A DNA stretch of 27,182 nt from JAYEIA01 sp964472505 (GTDB lineage Bacteria; Bacteroidota; Bacteroidia; Bacteroidales; JAADGE01), in NCBI GenBank assembly GCA_964472505.1, contig CAYYQW010000056.1:1-27182 (forward strand), read 5' to 3'. Shown in pieces: positions 1-8,196 of the stretch (the first letter of the stretch is position 1; the number at the start of each line of letters is the position of its first letter). The position numbers were made by a program, and so were the translations under genes. The notes below the pieces were generated by a model, which was not told the origin of the DNA, did no database searches, and worked only from the letters and a program-made list of their open reading frames with translations.

Positions 1-507
1 CAATGCCGCGAATTATTTATAAAAAAAATGAAAGATTACGGAACCGCTTGGCGTGTGCTGCGCACGGCATCGCTTACCGACCAAATATATATTAAAGCGC
101 AACGCATAAGAAGCATAGAAATAAAAGGCACGCAAAAAATACAAGATGATAGCGTCAGCGAGTTTATCGGCATTGTCAATTATGCTGTTATGGCACTGAT
201 TCAGATTGAATTAGGAGTATCGCAAAGCCCCAAGTCCGATATTGAAGTTATTTCCGCACTTTATGATAAATATTTGCAGGAAGCCAAAGATTTGATGATG
301 AAAAAAAATCATGATTACGGCGAAGCGTGGCGATCCATGCGCATCAGTTCTTATACGGATTTAATTTTAATGAAAATATTCAGAACCAAACAAATTGAGG
401 ACAACCAAGGCAAAACATTAGTCTCGGAAGGCGCGGACGCTAACTATTTTGATATGATAAATTATGCCGTGTTTGCGCTCATCCGGCTGATTGTGGAAAA
501 AGAGTAG
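1..507 (+). CDS. DUF1599 family protein, two tandem domains (5' end outside window)
   Basis: The reading frame is open from base 1, so the gene starts before the window; the ATG at 28 is internal. The codons before it read QCRELFIKK, completing the family motif CRELF-IKK-KDYGTAWR. The visible 168 residues hold two copies of the same domain: the first has KDYGTAWRVLR and IVNYAVMALI, the second HDYGEAWRSMR and MINYAVFALI. DUF1599 proteins are common in Bacteroidota and, as I recall, are usually about 180 residues, so only a short N-terminal piece is missing. The domain has been linked to nucleotide modification on comparative-genomic grounds; the reaction is unproven. It precedes the LuxR-type gene by 61 bp on the same strand, but nothing ties the two functionally. 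Confidence 0.85.
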   Translation, partial: QCRELFIKKMKDYGTAWRVLRTASLTDQIYIKAQRIRSIEIKGTQKIQDDSVSEFIGIVNYAVMALIQIELGVSQSPKSDIEVISALYDKYLQEAKDLMMKKNHDYGEAWRSMRISSYTDLILMKIFRTKQIEDNQGKTLVSEGADANYFDMINYAVFALIRLIVEKE

Positions 508-568
508 GGGAGTATTCCGTTGTGTATCATTAATAAAAATAAACAAGACAAAACGATATGTTATATAA

Positions 569-3253
569 ATGCTTTTAAATAAAATACATATACCAATTAT
601 TAAAGATAAAACAGTTCATCGTTTAGAACTTTTCTCAAAGCTTAATGCTTGGCAGAATTCTAAATTAATCTTGCTTTCTGCGCCTGCCGGCTTTGGTAAA
701 ACAACATTGTTAAGCGATTGGATTCAACAACATAAAATCCCGGCTGTTTGGTTTTCTGTTAGTTACGAAGATAACGAACCGGTTGTTTTCTTTGATTATT
801 TAATCGCTACTGTTCAACAGATTTATTCAAATTGCGGGCAAAATGCACGCGAACTTTTACATGCTGTTGATAAACCTTCACTTCAATCCATTGCAAATCT
901 TTTAATAAATGACCTGACGAAAATTAACAATCAAATATTGATAGTGCTTGATGATTTTCATTTTATCGAAAATAAAGAAATTATAACTTTGATGCGTTAT
1001 TTGACAGAAAACGTACCCACAAACGTGCATTTTGCCATTTTAACCCGCATTAACCCGATGCTTCCAATTGAGCGATTGCGAAGCCAAAATCAATTAATAG
1101 AAATACGTGCAAAAGACCTCAGTTTTAGTAAAAATGACACTACGGTTTTTTTCAATAAAACCTTGAAATTCAAATTATCAGACGAAAATATTGAACAACT
1201 GAATACCAAAACCGAAGGCTGGATTGCCGGTTTGCAATTAGCTTATGCTTCAATGCTGCATCGCTCTGATATTGAAGAATTTATCAACAATATGGGTGGC
1301 GACAACCGGTATATTATGGATTACCTTATTGATGAAGTATTCAATTCCCAAGCCGATGATATAAACACGTTTTTAGTATCTACTTCTTCGTTGCAAATTC
1401 TTTCGGCTTCGCTATGCAATTATGTACTAAACAGAAACGATTCGCAAACAATTCTGGAAAAACTCGAACTCGAAAATATTTTTATTGTTCCGTTAGACAA
1501 TGTGCGAAAATACTACCGCTATCATCACTTATTTGCCGATTTATTGAAGAATAAATTTGTACAAAAAAATGCCGGATTTATTACTCAAATTCACAAACGG
1601 GCATGCGATTGGTATTCAGAAAACAATATGCCAAAACAAGCAATCGAACATGCTATACTTGCAGAAAATCCAGACATAGCTGTGCAAATTTTCGATAGGA
1701 TTATCGAAAAATTATGGATAGACGGCGAACATATTGTTATTTTAAATTATTGTAAATCCTTTCAGGAAGAAATCCTTATTAAATATCCCAAAATTGGTTT
1801 ATACGGTGCATGGGTTTTTGTAAAAACCGGAGAAGTTAAAAAGGCAAAATCATATTTGGAAAATGCTTTGACACAAATTACCACATTAAGAAAACACAAT
1901 ATCAATGAGAATGATTTGTCGGTTTATGATAAGTTAGAAGGAAAAATTTCGGTAACTTATGCACAGCTATATGCAACCCTTCCCAATGTTGAAAACATAA
2001 GCATACATGCCCGAACGGCATTAAAAAAACTTACCGAAAATGAACCATTGTGGTTTAGCTGGGCTTGGTATTCGCTGGGTAATGCCAATGCCTTTGCCGG
2101 TAATTTTCAGGAGTGTATAATAAATTATAACAAAGCCTTATACTACGCAAAGCAATCGGATAACATTAATATTATTTCGCAGACAACCATAACGTTAAGC
2201 TATCTCGAATTTCGCATGGGGCTGCTTGGCACTTCTTATAATAGATGTACCGAACTTTTGAGCTTAATGCAGAAAAAAGGATATGCGCAAATCACAAAAC
2301 ATGAGCATTCTTATGCCGCATTGTACACACATTTAGCCGGAATTGAATGTATTAAGATGGATATCGACAATGCGTTTCAAAACATTGAAACGGCTTACAA
2401 TTTGTCAAAAGAAAGTCCTGATTTAACATCTCAAATTACAGTTCTGACAGTATATTCGCTGATATTGTATGTAAAAGGCGACACAAAAGGCGCATGGTAT
2501 AAAATTGATGAAATTGAAAATCTGTTAAAACAACAGAAAATTGCTCCCGATGCACTTTCATTATATATTTCGTTTAAAGGATTTATGCTGGTTGACCAAA
2601 GCCAATTTATTGAGGCAAAAACGTTTTTTGATATACAAAAATTAAGCACGGAAAATACAATTTCATATTCCGAAGAACATCGATATACGCCTTATGCTCT
2701 TTTGCTAATTATGCAGGCTGACTTTGACGGTGCAGAAATGCTTTTATCCGAATTAATCAAAATAGCACATATATCAAAAAGAACGGAACGAATTGTTGAA
2801 CTGAAAATTTTATATTCCTTTTTATATCAAAAAAACGGAAGTAAAGAAAAAGCCGTAAAGTGCCTGATGGATTCGATGAAATATGCTGCTACCGAAAATA
2901 TTTTAGTCTATTATATTGTTAATTATAACAGAATTAACGGAATTTTGGATAAGGTATTGAAACAATTAGCCAACACAAAAAACGATATCCCAAACCACTT
3001 TATTACCAAACTTAAAACCATCATAGAGAAACATAAGCAAACCAAAAAAGAAAGCACCGACTTTGACCTTAGTAAACGCGAAATAGAAGTGCTGAAACTA
3101 ATAGCCGAACATGCGAGTAATGCTCAAATTGCCGAAAAACTTTTTATTTCTATTCACACCGTAAAATCACATATCAAGAATATTCTTCTGAAATTAGATA
3201 CCGATAAACGTTCAAAAGCAGCCGAAAAGGCAAAACGTTTGAGAATTATTTGA
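569..3253 (+). CDS. MalT-like LuxR-family transcriptional regulator (STAND/LAL type)
   Basis: This 894-residue protein has the architecture of MalT and other large ATP-binding LuxR regulators. An N-terminal P-loop ATPase carries Walker A APAGFGKTTLL (38-48) and a Walker B-like stretch ILIVLDDFHFI (123-133). A long helical, TPR-like sensor region fills the middle (about 340-800). The C-terminus (about 831-894) is a LuxR/GerE helix-turn-helix, LSKREIEVLKLIAEH followed by SIHTVKSHIKNILLKL. In the family, effector and ATP binding drive oligomerisation and activation at tandem direct-repeat operators. The ATG at 569 directly follows an in-frame TAA (566-568), which fixes the start. Immediately downstream are tandem ATCACTCCA boxes, a -7 promoter box, a small gene and a TonB-dependent receptor, so I infer it activates that operon. 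Its ligand cannot be read from sequence. Confidence 0.9.
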   Translation: MLLNKIHIPIIKDKTVHRLELFSKLNAWQNSKLILLSAPAGFGKTTLLSDWIQQHKIPAVWFSVSYEDNEPVVFFDYLIATVQQIYSNCGQNARELLHAVDKPSLQSIANLLINDLTKINNQILIVLDDFHFIENKEIITLMRYLTENVPTNVHFAILTRINPMLPIERLRSQNQLIEIRAKDLSFSKNDTTVFFNKTLKFKLSDENIEQLNTKTEGWIAGLQLAYASMLHRSDIEEFINNMGGDNRYIMDYLIDEVFNSQADDINTFLVSTSSLQILSASLCNYVLNRNDSQTILEKLELENIFIVPLDNVRKYYRYHHLFADLLKNKFVQKNAGFITQIHKRACDWYSENNMPKQAIEHAILAENPDIAVQIFDRIIEKLWIDGEHIVILNYCKSFQEEILIKYPKIGLYGAWVFVKTGEVKKAKSYLENALTQITTLRKHNINENDLSVYDKLEGKISVTYAQLYATLPNVENISIHARTALKKLTENEPLWFSWAWYSLGNANAFAGNFQECIINYNKALYYAKQSDNINIISQTTITLSYLEFRMGLLGTSYNRCTELLSLMQKKGYAQITKHEHSYAALYTHLAGIECIKMDIDNAFQNIETAYNLSKESPDLTSQITVLTVYSLILYVKGDTKGAWYKIDEIENLLKQQKIAPDALSLYISFKGFMLVDQSQFIEAKTFFDIQKLSTENTISYSEEHRYTPYALLLIMQADFDGAEMLLSELIKIAHISKRTERIVELKILYSFLYQKNGSKEKAVKCLMDSMKYAATENILVYYIVNYNRINGILDKVLKQLANTKNDIPNHFITKLKTIIEKHKQTKKESTDFDLSKREIEVLKLIAEHASNAQIAEKLFISIHTVKSHIKNILLKLDTDKRSKAAEKAKRLRII

Positions 3254-3257
3254 TAAA

Positions 3258-3288
3258 ATCACTCCACTAAATCACTCCAAAGGGTGAT
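3258..3288 (+). promoter_or_regulatory. Candidate operator: repeated ATCAC boxes before the small protein/TonB receptor operon
   Basis: Just after the regulator's stop codon the sequence holds ATCACTCCA at 3258-3266, the same nine bases at 3271-3279 (13-bp period), and an inverted GTGAT at 3284-3288 that pairs with ATCAC of the second copy. The last box ends 21 bp before the TAATTTTG -7 element, about where an activator would sit. MalT-type regulators recognise short asymmetric direct repeats, so this is a plausible site for the neighbouring regulator. That assignment is inference. Confidence 0.5.
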
Positions 3289-3309
3289 TCCTTTCAATGC
3301 CAAATTGCA

Positions 3310-3317
3310 TAATTTTG
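3310..3317 (+). promoter_or_regulatory. Bacteroidota -7 promoter element TAATTTTG
   Basis: TAATTTTG matches the Bacteroidota primary-sigma -7 consensus TAnnTTTG exactly and lies 27 bp before the ATG of the 67-residue gene. No TTTG-like -33 element is visible 19-21 bp upstream, where the ATCAC repeats lie instead. This would fit an activator-dependent promoter. Confidence 0.55.
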
Positions 3318-3344
3318 TACTATCATTTAAAACGATAAAAAATT

Positions 3345-3548
3345 ATGCTTATAAAAATCTGTATAAAAGAAAATATTTCAAAAGACCGGCAGAAATATTT
3401 TGGCAACCTTACAATAAATCATATTAACAATAATACTGAATTGTCCGGCGAAATAACCGACAACTCGACATTATACGGTATTCTTAATCAAATAAGAGAC
3501 CTTAATTTATCAATTATATCATTAAATGTAACTTATAAAAACGATTAA
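3345..3548 (+). CDS. Small conserved protein of unknown function (67 aa) with a YGILNQIRDLNLSIIS motif
   Basis: The protein has a variable N-terminal half and a C-terminal stretch TLYGILNQIRDLNLSIIS. From memory this matches a widespread family of small proteins ending in a motif like ALHGLLxxIRDLGLPLISV, found in Chloroflexota, Actinomycetota and Bacteroidota; the function is unknown to me. There is no signal peptide, membrane segment or cysteine cluster beyond one Cys near the N-terminus, so it should be cytoplasmic. It ends 3 bp before the TonB-dependent receptor ATG and has its own upstream -7 box, so the two genes form one transcription unit. It might be an accessory or sensor partner of the adjacent LuxR-type regulator, which is a guess from context. 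Confidence 0.75.
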   Translation: MLIKICIKENISKDRQKYFGNLTINHINNNTELSGEITDNSTLYGILNQIRDLNLSIISLNVTYKND

Positions 3549-3551
3549 ATT

Positions 3552-5987
3552 ATGAAAAAATTAATATTGACAGTACTTTTTAGCATTACTTTGGCAATAG
3601 TTGTTTTTGGACAAAACTTAACACAAACCGTAAGAGGAAAGGTGATTGATGCCGACAGCCGTTTGCCTTTACCTTATGTTACTGTTGTTTTGCTAAATGG
3701 CAGTGAAACAAGCGGTACTGTTACAGATGATAACGGTTATTTTAAAATGGAAGAAATCCCAATTGGGCGAATTTCTTTGCAGTTTTCATTTATTGGTTAC
3801 GAAACATTGATTGTGCCTGACATTAGTGTAAATTCATCTCAACAGGTTGTAATAAATGTGGAATTGGTTGAAGCAGTAACTAATTTAGATGAAGTGGTTG
3901 TCAAAGCAAATAAAAATAAGGGAGAAGCCCTGAACGATATGGCAATCATCAGTTCCCGTTCAATATCGCCGCAGGAAACCAGACGTTATGCGGGAGGTTT
4001 CGATGACCCGTCTCATTTGCTTACCAATTTTGCGGGTGTTACCGGTACACAAGACGGAAACAACGACATCATTGTGCGCGGAAACTCCCCGAAATATGTG
4101 CAATGGCGTTTAGAAGGTCTCGAAATCACAGCACCGAACCACCAATCAGACCAAAATTCTACGGTTGCAGGTTTTAGTGCATTGAACAATAAACTACTTT
4201 CAACTTCCGATTTTTACACCGGTGCTTTTACACCCGAATTTGGCAATGTATTATCAAGTGTTTACAGCGTAAAACTCAGACCCGGTAATAATGAAAAATT
4301 TGAAGCCGCCGCCGGTATCGGTCTCATGGGAACAGAACTGATACTTGAAGGACCTTTTAAAAAAGGATATGCGGGTTCGTATTTGTTCAACTATCGCTAT
4401 TCCACAATAGGTTTGATGCAGGATATTGGCTTAGTAAGTATTCCGGGCATATCAACTACTTTTCAGGATGCAAGCTTTAAAATTGTTTTACCTACCAAAA
4501 AGGCGGGTAGCTTTTCATTCTTCGGATTGACGGGGTTTGATAATTTAATTGTAGATGATTTGCAACCCAATATTTGGGAAACTCCCGGCGAGCAAGATAT
4601 GTTGCCCGAAATTGTTGAAGATTTTGAACACGATAATTATTTGGCAAATGTCGGAATGAAGCACACTTTTTCGATAAACAAAAAAAGCTACTTAAATACA
4701 ATGCTAATGTATTCGGCACGCGGTATAAACGAAAAAGTATTCCAATCAACTGTGATGGAGTTTGAAAACGCAGACGGAACCATTATTTCCGATACCACTG
4801 CCCGCAATCTAAATTATAAAAGCACCTACCAAACAGCTTCTTATAAAGCAAAAATGGTTTATAACAACAAAATCAATGTAAAAAACAAACTACAAATCGG
4901 AGCCGAATACACATTAAACAATTACAGCACGGAACAAAGTATGCTTGGAAACGATAACATTTCGCGAATAGAACTTATTGATTTCAACGGAAATGTAAAT
5001 ACTTTTCAAAGTTTTGTTAGCTGGAAACACCGTTTCAACGAACAAATAACATTGGTTTCGGGTGTTCATAATATGAATGTTTTGCTTAACAGTAAAAGCA
5101 CCATAGAACCGCGAGCAGCATTGAAATGGGAAATAAATACAAAAAATTCATTGCATATCGGTTACGGAAACCATAGTACAATGGAACGAATACACAATTA
5201 TTATACAAAAATAGAAAATACCGATGGTGATTATATTTATCCTAACAAAGACCTCGGATTGCTTAAAGCACATCATTATGTAATCGGATATAAAAGAAAA
5301 GTAACTCAAAATATTTCGGCTAACATTGATATTTATTATCAAGACTTGTATAATTTGCCGGTTGAGAACGATGAAAACAGTTTTTATGCTACCCTTATCG
5401 AAAGTTCTGATTATCGTTATGTTGATTTGGTAAATAAAGGAACCGGAAAAAACTACGGACTTGAAATTACGTTGGAACGCTATTTTAACAACAACTTCTA
5501 CTTTTTATTAAACGGGACATTTTACGAATCAAAATATACCGCACTCGATGGCATTGAACGAAATACGCGGTTTAATAATAACACATTAATAAATTTTCTG
5601 GCGGGCAAAGAATTTGATAAGTTAGGAAAGAAAAAGAACAAAGTATTTGCCGTAAATTTAAAAGCATATTACAACGGCGGACAAAGATACATTCCGCTGT
5701 TACGAAACACAAACGGCGAACTTGCCGTTGATGCTCAAAACGGAAGTTTTTATGATTATAGTAAAGCTTACGAAAGTAAATTTGATAAACTTTACGAAGT
5801 AAATCTTTCAGTAAGCTACAAAATAAACTTACCAAGAATAACTCATGAACTGTTCTTAGACTTAACAAATTTGACAAACAATAGGGGCAGGATGGCTGAG
5901 TTTTACGATACAAATGAGCCTGACAATATTGGGTACATCCGTCAAATGGAATTTCTGCCAAACTTTATGTACCGAATTTATTTTTAA
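3552..5987 (+). CDS. TonB-dependent outer-membrane receptor with carboxypeptidase-regulatory-like N-terminus
   Basis: 811 residues. A signal peptide covers about 1-20 (hydrophobic ILTVLFSITLAIVVFG, then Q). A carboxypeptidase-D regulatory-like domain follows at about 25-115 (RGKVIDADSRLPLPYVTVVL, then GYFKMEEIPIGRISLQFSFIGYE). A plug domain includes LTNFAGVTGTQDGNNDIIVRG and is followed by a long beta-strand-rich barrel ending in aromatic RIYF, typical of a barrel C-terminus. It should import a ligand across the outer membrane using TonB energy. It is shorter than the usual ~1000-residue SusC, and no SusD-like lipoprotein follows, so it is better described as an orphan receptor (metal, cofactor or other small ligand). 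It is cotranscribed with the 67-residue gene and probably controlled by the MalT-like regulator upstream. Confidence 0.9.
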   Translation: MKKLILTVLFSITLAIVVFGQNLTQTVRGKVIDADSRLPLPYVTVVLLNGSETSGTVTDDNGYFKMEEIPIGRISLQFSFIGYETLIVPDISVNSSQQVVINVELVEAVTNLDEVVVKANKNKGEALNDMAIISSRSISPQETRRYAGGFDDPSHLLTNFAGVTGTQDGNNDIIVRGNSPKYVQWRLEGLEITAPNHQSDQNSTVAGFSALNNKLLSTSDFYTGAFTPEFGNVLSSVYSVKLRPGNNEKFEAAAGIGLMGTELILEGPFKKGYAGSYLFNYRYSTIGLMQDIGLVSIPGISTTFQDASFKIVLPTKKAGSFSFFGLTGFDNLIVDDLQPNIWETPGEQDMLPEIVEDFEHDNYLANVGMKHTFSINKKSYLNTMLMYSARGINEKVFQSTVMEFENADGTIISDTTARNLNYKSTYQTASYKAKMVYNNKINVKNKLQIGAEYTLNNYSTEQSMLGNDNISRIELIDFNGNVNTFQSFVSWKHRFNEQITLVSGVHNMNVLLNSKSTIEPRAALKWEINTKNSLHIGYGNHSTMERIHNYYTKIENTDGDYIYPNKDLGLLKAHHYVIGYKRKVTQNISANIDIYYQDLYNLPVENDENSFYATLIESSDYRYVDLVNKGTGKNYGLEITLERYFNNNFYFLLNGTFYESKYTALDGIERNTRFNNNTLINFLAGKEFDKLGKKKNKVFAVNLKAYYNGGQRYIPLLRNTNGELAVDAQNGSFYDYSKAYESKFDKLYEVNLSVSYKINLPRITHELFLDLTNLTNNRGRMAEFYDTNEPDNIGYIRQMEFLPNFMYRIYF

Positions 5988-6059
5988 AATTGTATAAATA
6001 AAATTGAATTAGGCACATGAGTACTACAAACTATTATTTTACATCCAAGCATTTATCAC

Positions 6060-6140
6060 CGGCTTCGACAAGCTCAGCCTCCGAACGCCTCCGTAGGCTG
6101 AGCCCTTCGACTGCTGCTCAGGAACCGCTTGTCGAAGCCG
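6060..6140. repeat. Nested palindromic repeat (REP-like hairpin)
   Basis: CGGCTTCGACAAGC (6060-6073) is perfectly complementary to GCTTGTCGAAGCCG (6127-6140). Inside it GCTCAGCCT (6072-6080) pairs with AGGCTGAGC (6095-6103). The GC content is far above the flanks, which suggests a mobile or dispersed element. The TTCGACAAGCTCAGC core is one I associate with dispersed palindromes in many environmental genomes. The intergenic stretch 5988-6373, between the convergent receptor and binding-protein genes, holds this element and the next inverted repeat; I see no gene in it. Confidence 0.8.
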
Positions 6141-6276
6141 ATATATCAAAACCGAGTGCGATTCCGATTGCCGAGGCGGTCATCACTAAATATATGCGGC
6201 ACTTGGGACAGAGGAAGTTATAAGTATTAGTTATCCGCCTAATTCAAAAATAAAAATTAAACAATGCACAAATATA

Positions 6277-6365
6277 TGCTTGAACGCCGGCGGTTTTGGG
6301 TAGCTTGCTTCGCCTCGCTAAGCTTCAGTTTCGCAAAAACACCCCAAAACCGCCGTTGTCAAGCA
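6277..6365. repeat. Imperfect inverted repeat, 24-bp arms, with an internal hairpin
   Basis: The left arm at 6277-6300 (TGCTTGA, then GGCGGTTTTGGG) is the imperfect reverse complement of the right arm at 6342-6365 (CCCCAAAACCGCC, then TCAAGCA). The 41-bp centre contains GCTTGCTTCGCCTCGCTAAGC, which can itself fold. The right end lies 8 bp from the stop codon of the minus-strand binding-protein gene. It may act as a transcription barrier between convergent genes, or be a small non-autonomous repeat of the genome. It lacks a clean U-tract, so it is not called as a terminator. Confidence 0.7.
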
Positions 6366-6373
6366 CTTTCCGC

Positions 6374-7495
6374 TTATTCTAATTTTTTATAATAAAATAG
6401 GCTGTCAATATGTATATCCGGGTGTAAGATAGTAATTAAATCCGATAATATTCTATCGGGATAAACAACGCCGGATTCCATAAAATCATTACCGCCGCTT
6501 GGCGAAATTCTGGCGTTTCGGTTATAAATATTCCCGGTTTTCACGGCTTTCAAGTTAGCCAAACGATTATCCACAGTTACAATATCTTCAATGCTTTCGG
6601 CTTGCCCCGGATTTAGCCATAAATCGGCATCTTCCGCTTTTACATAGACCGTTTCAATATTCATGGGTCGATTATGCCGGCCTTCAAGCTCCGACCACAA
6701 ATAATTTCCTCCCGCATCATTGATGAGCTCGGCTATATTGGATTGCCCGCTCGGAATGTACCAAGTTCCTTTCCAAGGCATATTCAGCAATACGGAAGGT
6801 TTTTTACTTACATTCTTAACCGGTTGTTTGAGCTGCTCATAATTTGTTTTAATTTCATTAAAGATACTGTCAGCTCTTTTTTCGGTTCCGGTCAGAAGTC
6901 CAAAAACTTTTATCCATTCTGCCTGACCCAGCACGGATGCTTCGGCATATTCGTAAATCAGAATATGCGGCAATCCGTATCTTTTGGCCATAGCTGCCGA
7001 ACTGTTATTTTCGCCGGCTATCTCATACAAACTAAGCAAATCGGGTTGCAATTCAATAATTTTCTCCCGATTTAAATTTCCTTCATAACCAATATCACTA
7101 ATTTTTCCGTCACTTACGGCTTTGCGCAAAGCCGAGTCATATAAATAATCGGTTCCGCCCGCACCAATTACTCGAGCCTGTTCACCTAAGCGGTTTAAAA
7201 ACCCTAAATGCGTGGTTGACAAGCAAATAATCTTCTCAACCGGCACTTCAATTATGACCGCATCATTGGCTTTTACCTGTTTTCTGTCGGAAGTCAAGAT
7301 ATATTTAGTTTTTCTTTTTTTCTCTTTTGAATACACATACAATTCGGTATAAGTATCTTGTTTATTTATTTCAAAAAGTTCTGCATATTCTGCCTTTTCA
7401 AATCGGTTTTCCTCATTACTCGTGTCGGAATTTTTGTTGCAGGCACTAATACTTAATGCAAGCAGTAAGGAAAAAATAATGACTGTTTTCTTCAT
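6374..7495 (-). CDS. ABC-transporter substrate-binding lipoprotein, BtuF/FepB type (iron-siderophore, haem or cobalamin class)
   Basis: 373 residues. It opens with a lipoprotein signal MKKTVIIFSLLLALSISAC (lipobox ISAC, Cys19). After a 70-residue leader comes a periplasmic-binding domain of the Fe/B12 family: VEKIICLSTTHLGFLNRLGE, then a stretch with REKIIELQPDLLSLYE, and near the end WLNPGQAESIEDI followed by ISPSGGNDFMESG. Such proteins capture a metal chelate or corrinoid in the periplasm and deliver it to a BtuCD-type permease. No permease or ATPase gene is in the window, so the partner must be encoded elsewhere. It is the last gene of a minus-strand operon, 26 bp after the PAP2 gene. A functional link to the convergent TonB-dependent receptor is possible but unsupported. 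The exact ligand cannot be assigned. Confidence 0.85.
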   Translation of the reverse strand: MKKTVIIFSLLLALSISACNKNSDTSNEENRFEKAEYAELFEINKQDTYTELYVYSKEKKRKTKYILTSDRKQVKANDAVIIEVPVEKIICLSTTHLGFLNRLGEQARVIGAGGTDYLYDSALRKAVSDGKISDIGYEGNLNREKIIELQPDLLSLYEIAGENNSSAAMAKRYGLPHILIYEYAEASVLGQAEWIKVFGLLTGTEKRADSIFNEIKTNYEQLKQPVKNVSKKPSVLLNMPWKGTWYIPSGQSNIAELINDAGGNYLWSELEGRHNRPMNIETVYVKAEDADLWLNPGQAESIEDIVTVDNRLANLKAVKTGNIYNRNARISPSGGNDFMESGVVYPDRILSDLITILHPDIHIDSLFYYKKLE

Positions 7496-7521
7496 GTAGT
7501 GTTACAAATTCAAGCATGTTG

Positions 7522-8196
7522 CTAAGATGCTTTTTTTAATGTGAGTAAAGATTTGTTTGCCCAATTCGCAGCATCTAATTTTGTGCTGATCCAATATCCA
7601 AAATAGGCTAATAATATTCCCAAAACCGAGCCTGCCAGAATATCTTCCGTAAAGTGGAAAGAAAGATACACGCGTGAATATCCGGCAAGCAATGCTAAAA
7701 GAAACATCAGAAATTTAAGTTTTGGCGCTTTTGTTATCAGACAAAGAAAAAAGAACAGCGCAAAAGCCGTTGTGGTATGGCCCGAAGGAAAACTATACAT
7801 ATTAGCAAGTGTAACGCCTTCCGGAACATTTAATCGATAATTCCCGGCATAAATGTTCTCAAAGAAATATTGAGGCCGGTAAATATCATTGAATACCAAA
7901 CGCTTAAGACCTTGTACAACGAGCAGCACGGAAATTCCGCTTGCAGCTAATCCAATGCCGTATTTGAAGCGCACAAAGAGTAAGGCAACTGCAACCAAGC
8001 TAATCAGCAAACCATCTCCGGCGTGCGTGTAATACTTAAAAAAAACATCTGCAAAATCGCAACAAAACTGATTTAGAATAATGTGCAGTTCTGCTTTTGA
8101 ATGAAGAGATATCAAGACTAATCCGGTAATAAGAAATAAGGTGTAAGGAATAATAAAAGCATAATTAGCCTTGATATCTTTGATAACAAATTTCAT
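7522..8196 (-). CDS. PAP2-family membrane phosphatase
   Basis: 224 residues with several hydrophobic segments (about 14-30, 62-77, 80-96, 142-156, 162-174 and 186-202). The three phosphatase motifs are visible: LKRLVFNDIYRP (98-108, a slightly expanded K...RP motif), FPSGHTTT (136-143) and SRVYLSFHFTED (174-185, giving SR-x5-H-x3-D). The family dephosphorylates lipid phosphates such as undecaprenyl pyrophosphate, phosphatidylglycerol phosphate or phosphatidate at the membrane. Which substrate applies here cannot be told. Its ATG abuts the TAG stop of the subtilase gene upstream with no gap, so translation is likely coupled. The substrate-binding lipoprotein gene follows. Confidence 0.9.
   Translation of the reverse strand: MKFVIKDIKANYAFIIPYTLFLITGLVLISLHSKAELHIILNQFCCDFADVFFKYYTHAGDGLLISLVAVALLFVRFKYGIGLAASGISVLLVVQGLKRLVFNDIYRPQYFFENIYAGNYRLNVPEGVTLANMYSFPSGHTTTAFALFFFLCLITKAPKLKFLMFLLALLAGYSRVYLSFHFTEDILAGSVLGILLAYFGYWISTKLDAANWANKSLLTLKKAS

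Noticed and set aside
28..30. ATG at 28 as start of the DUF1599 gene
   Set aside because: The frame is open to base 1 and the codons before this ATG encode conserved family residues, so the gene begins outside the window.
3552..5987. SusC-type polysaccharide-utilisation receptor
   Set aside because: At 811 residues it is short for SusC, and no SusD lipoprotein or glycoside hydrolase gene is nearby.
6017..6223. 68-codon open frame after the TonB receptor
   Set aside because: It runs through the nested palindrome, its Ser/Pro/Ala-rich product follows from that repeat, and there is no promoter or recognisable domain.
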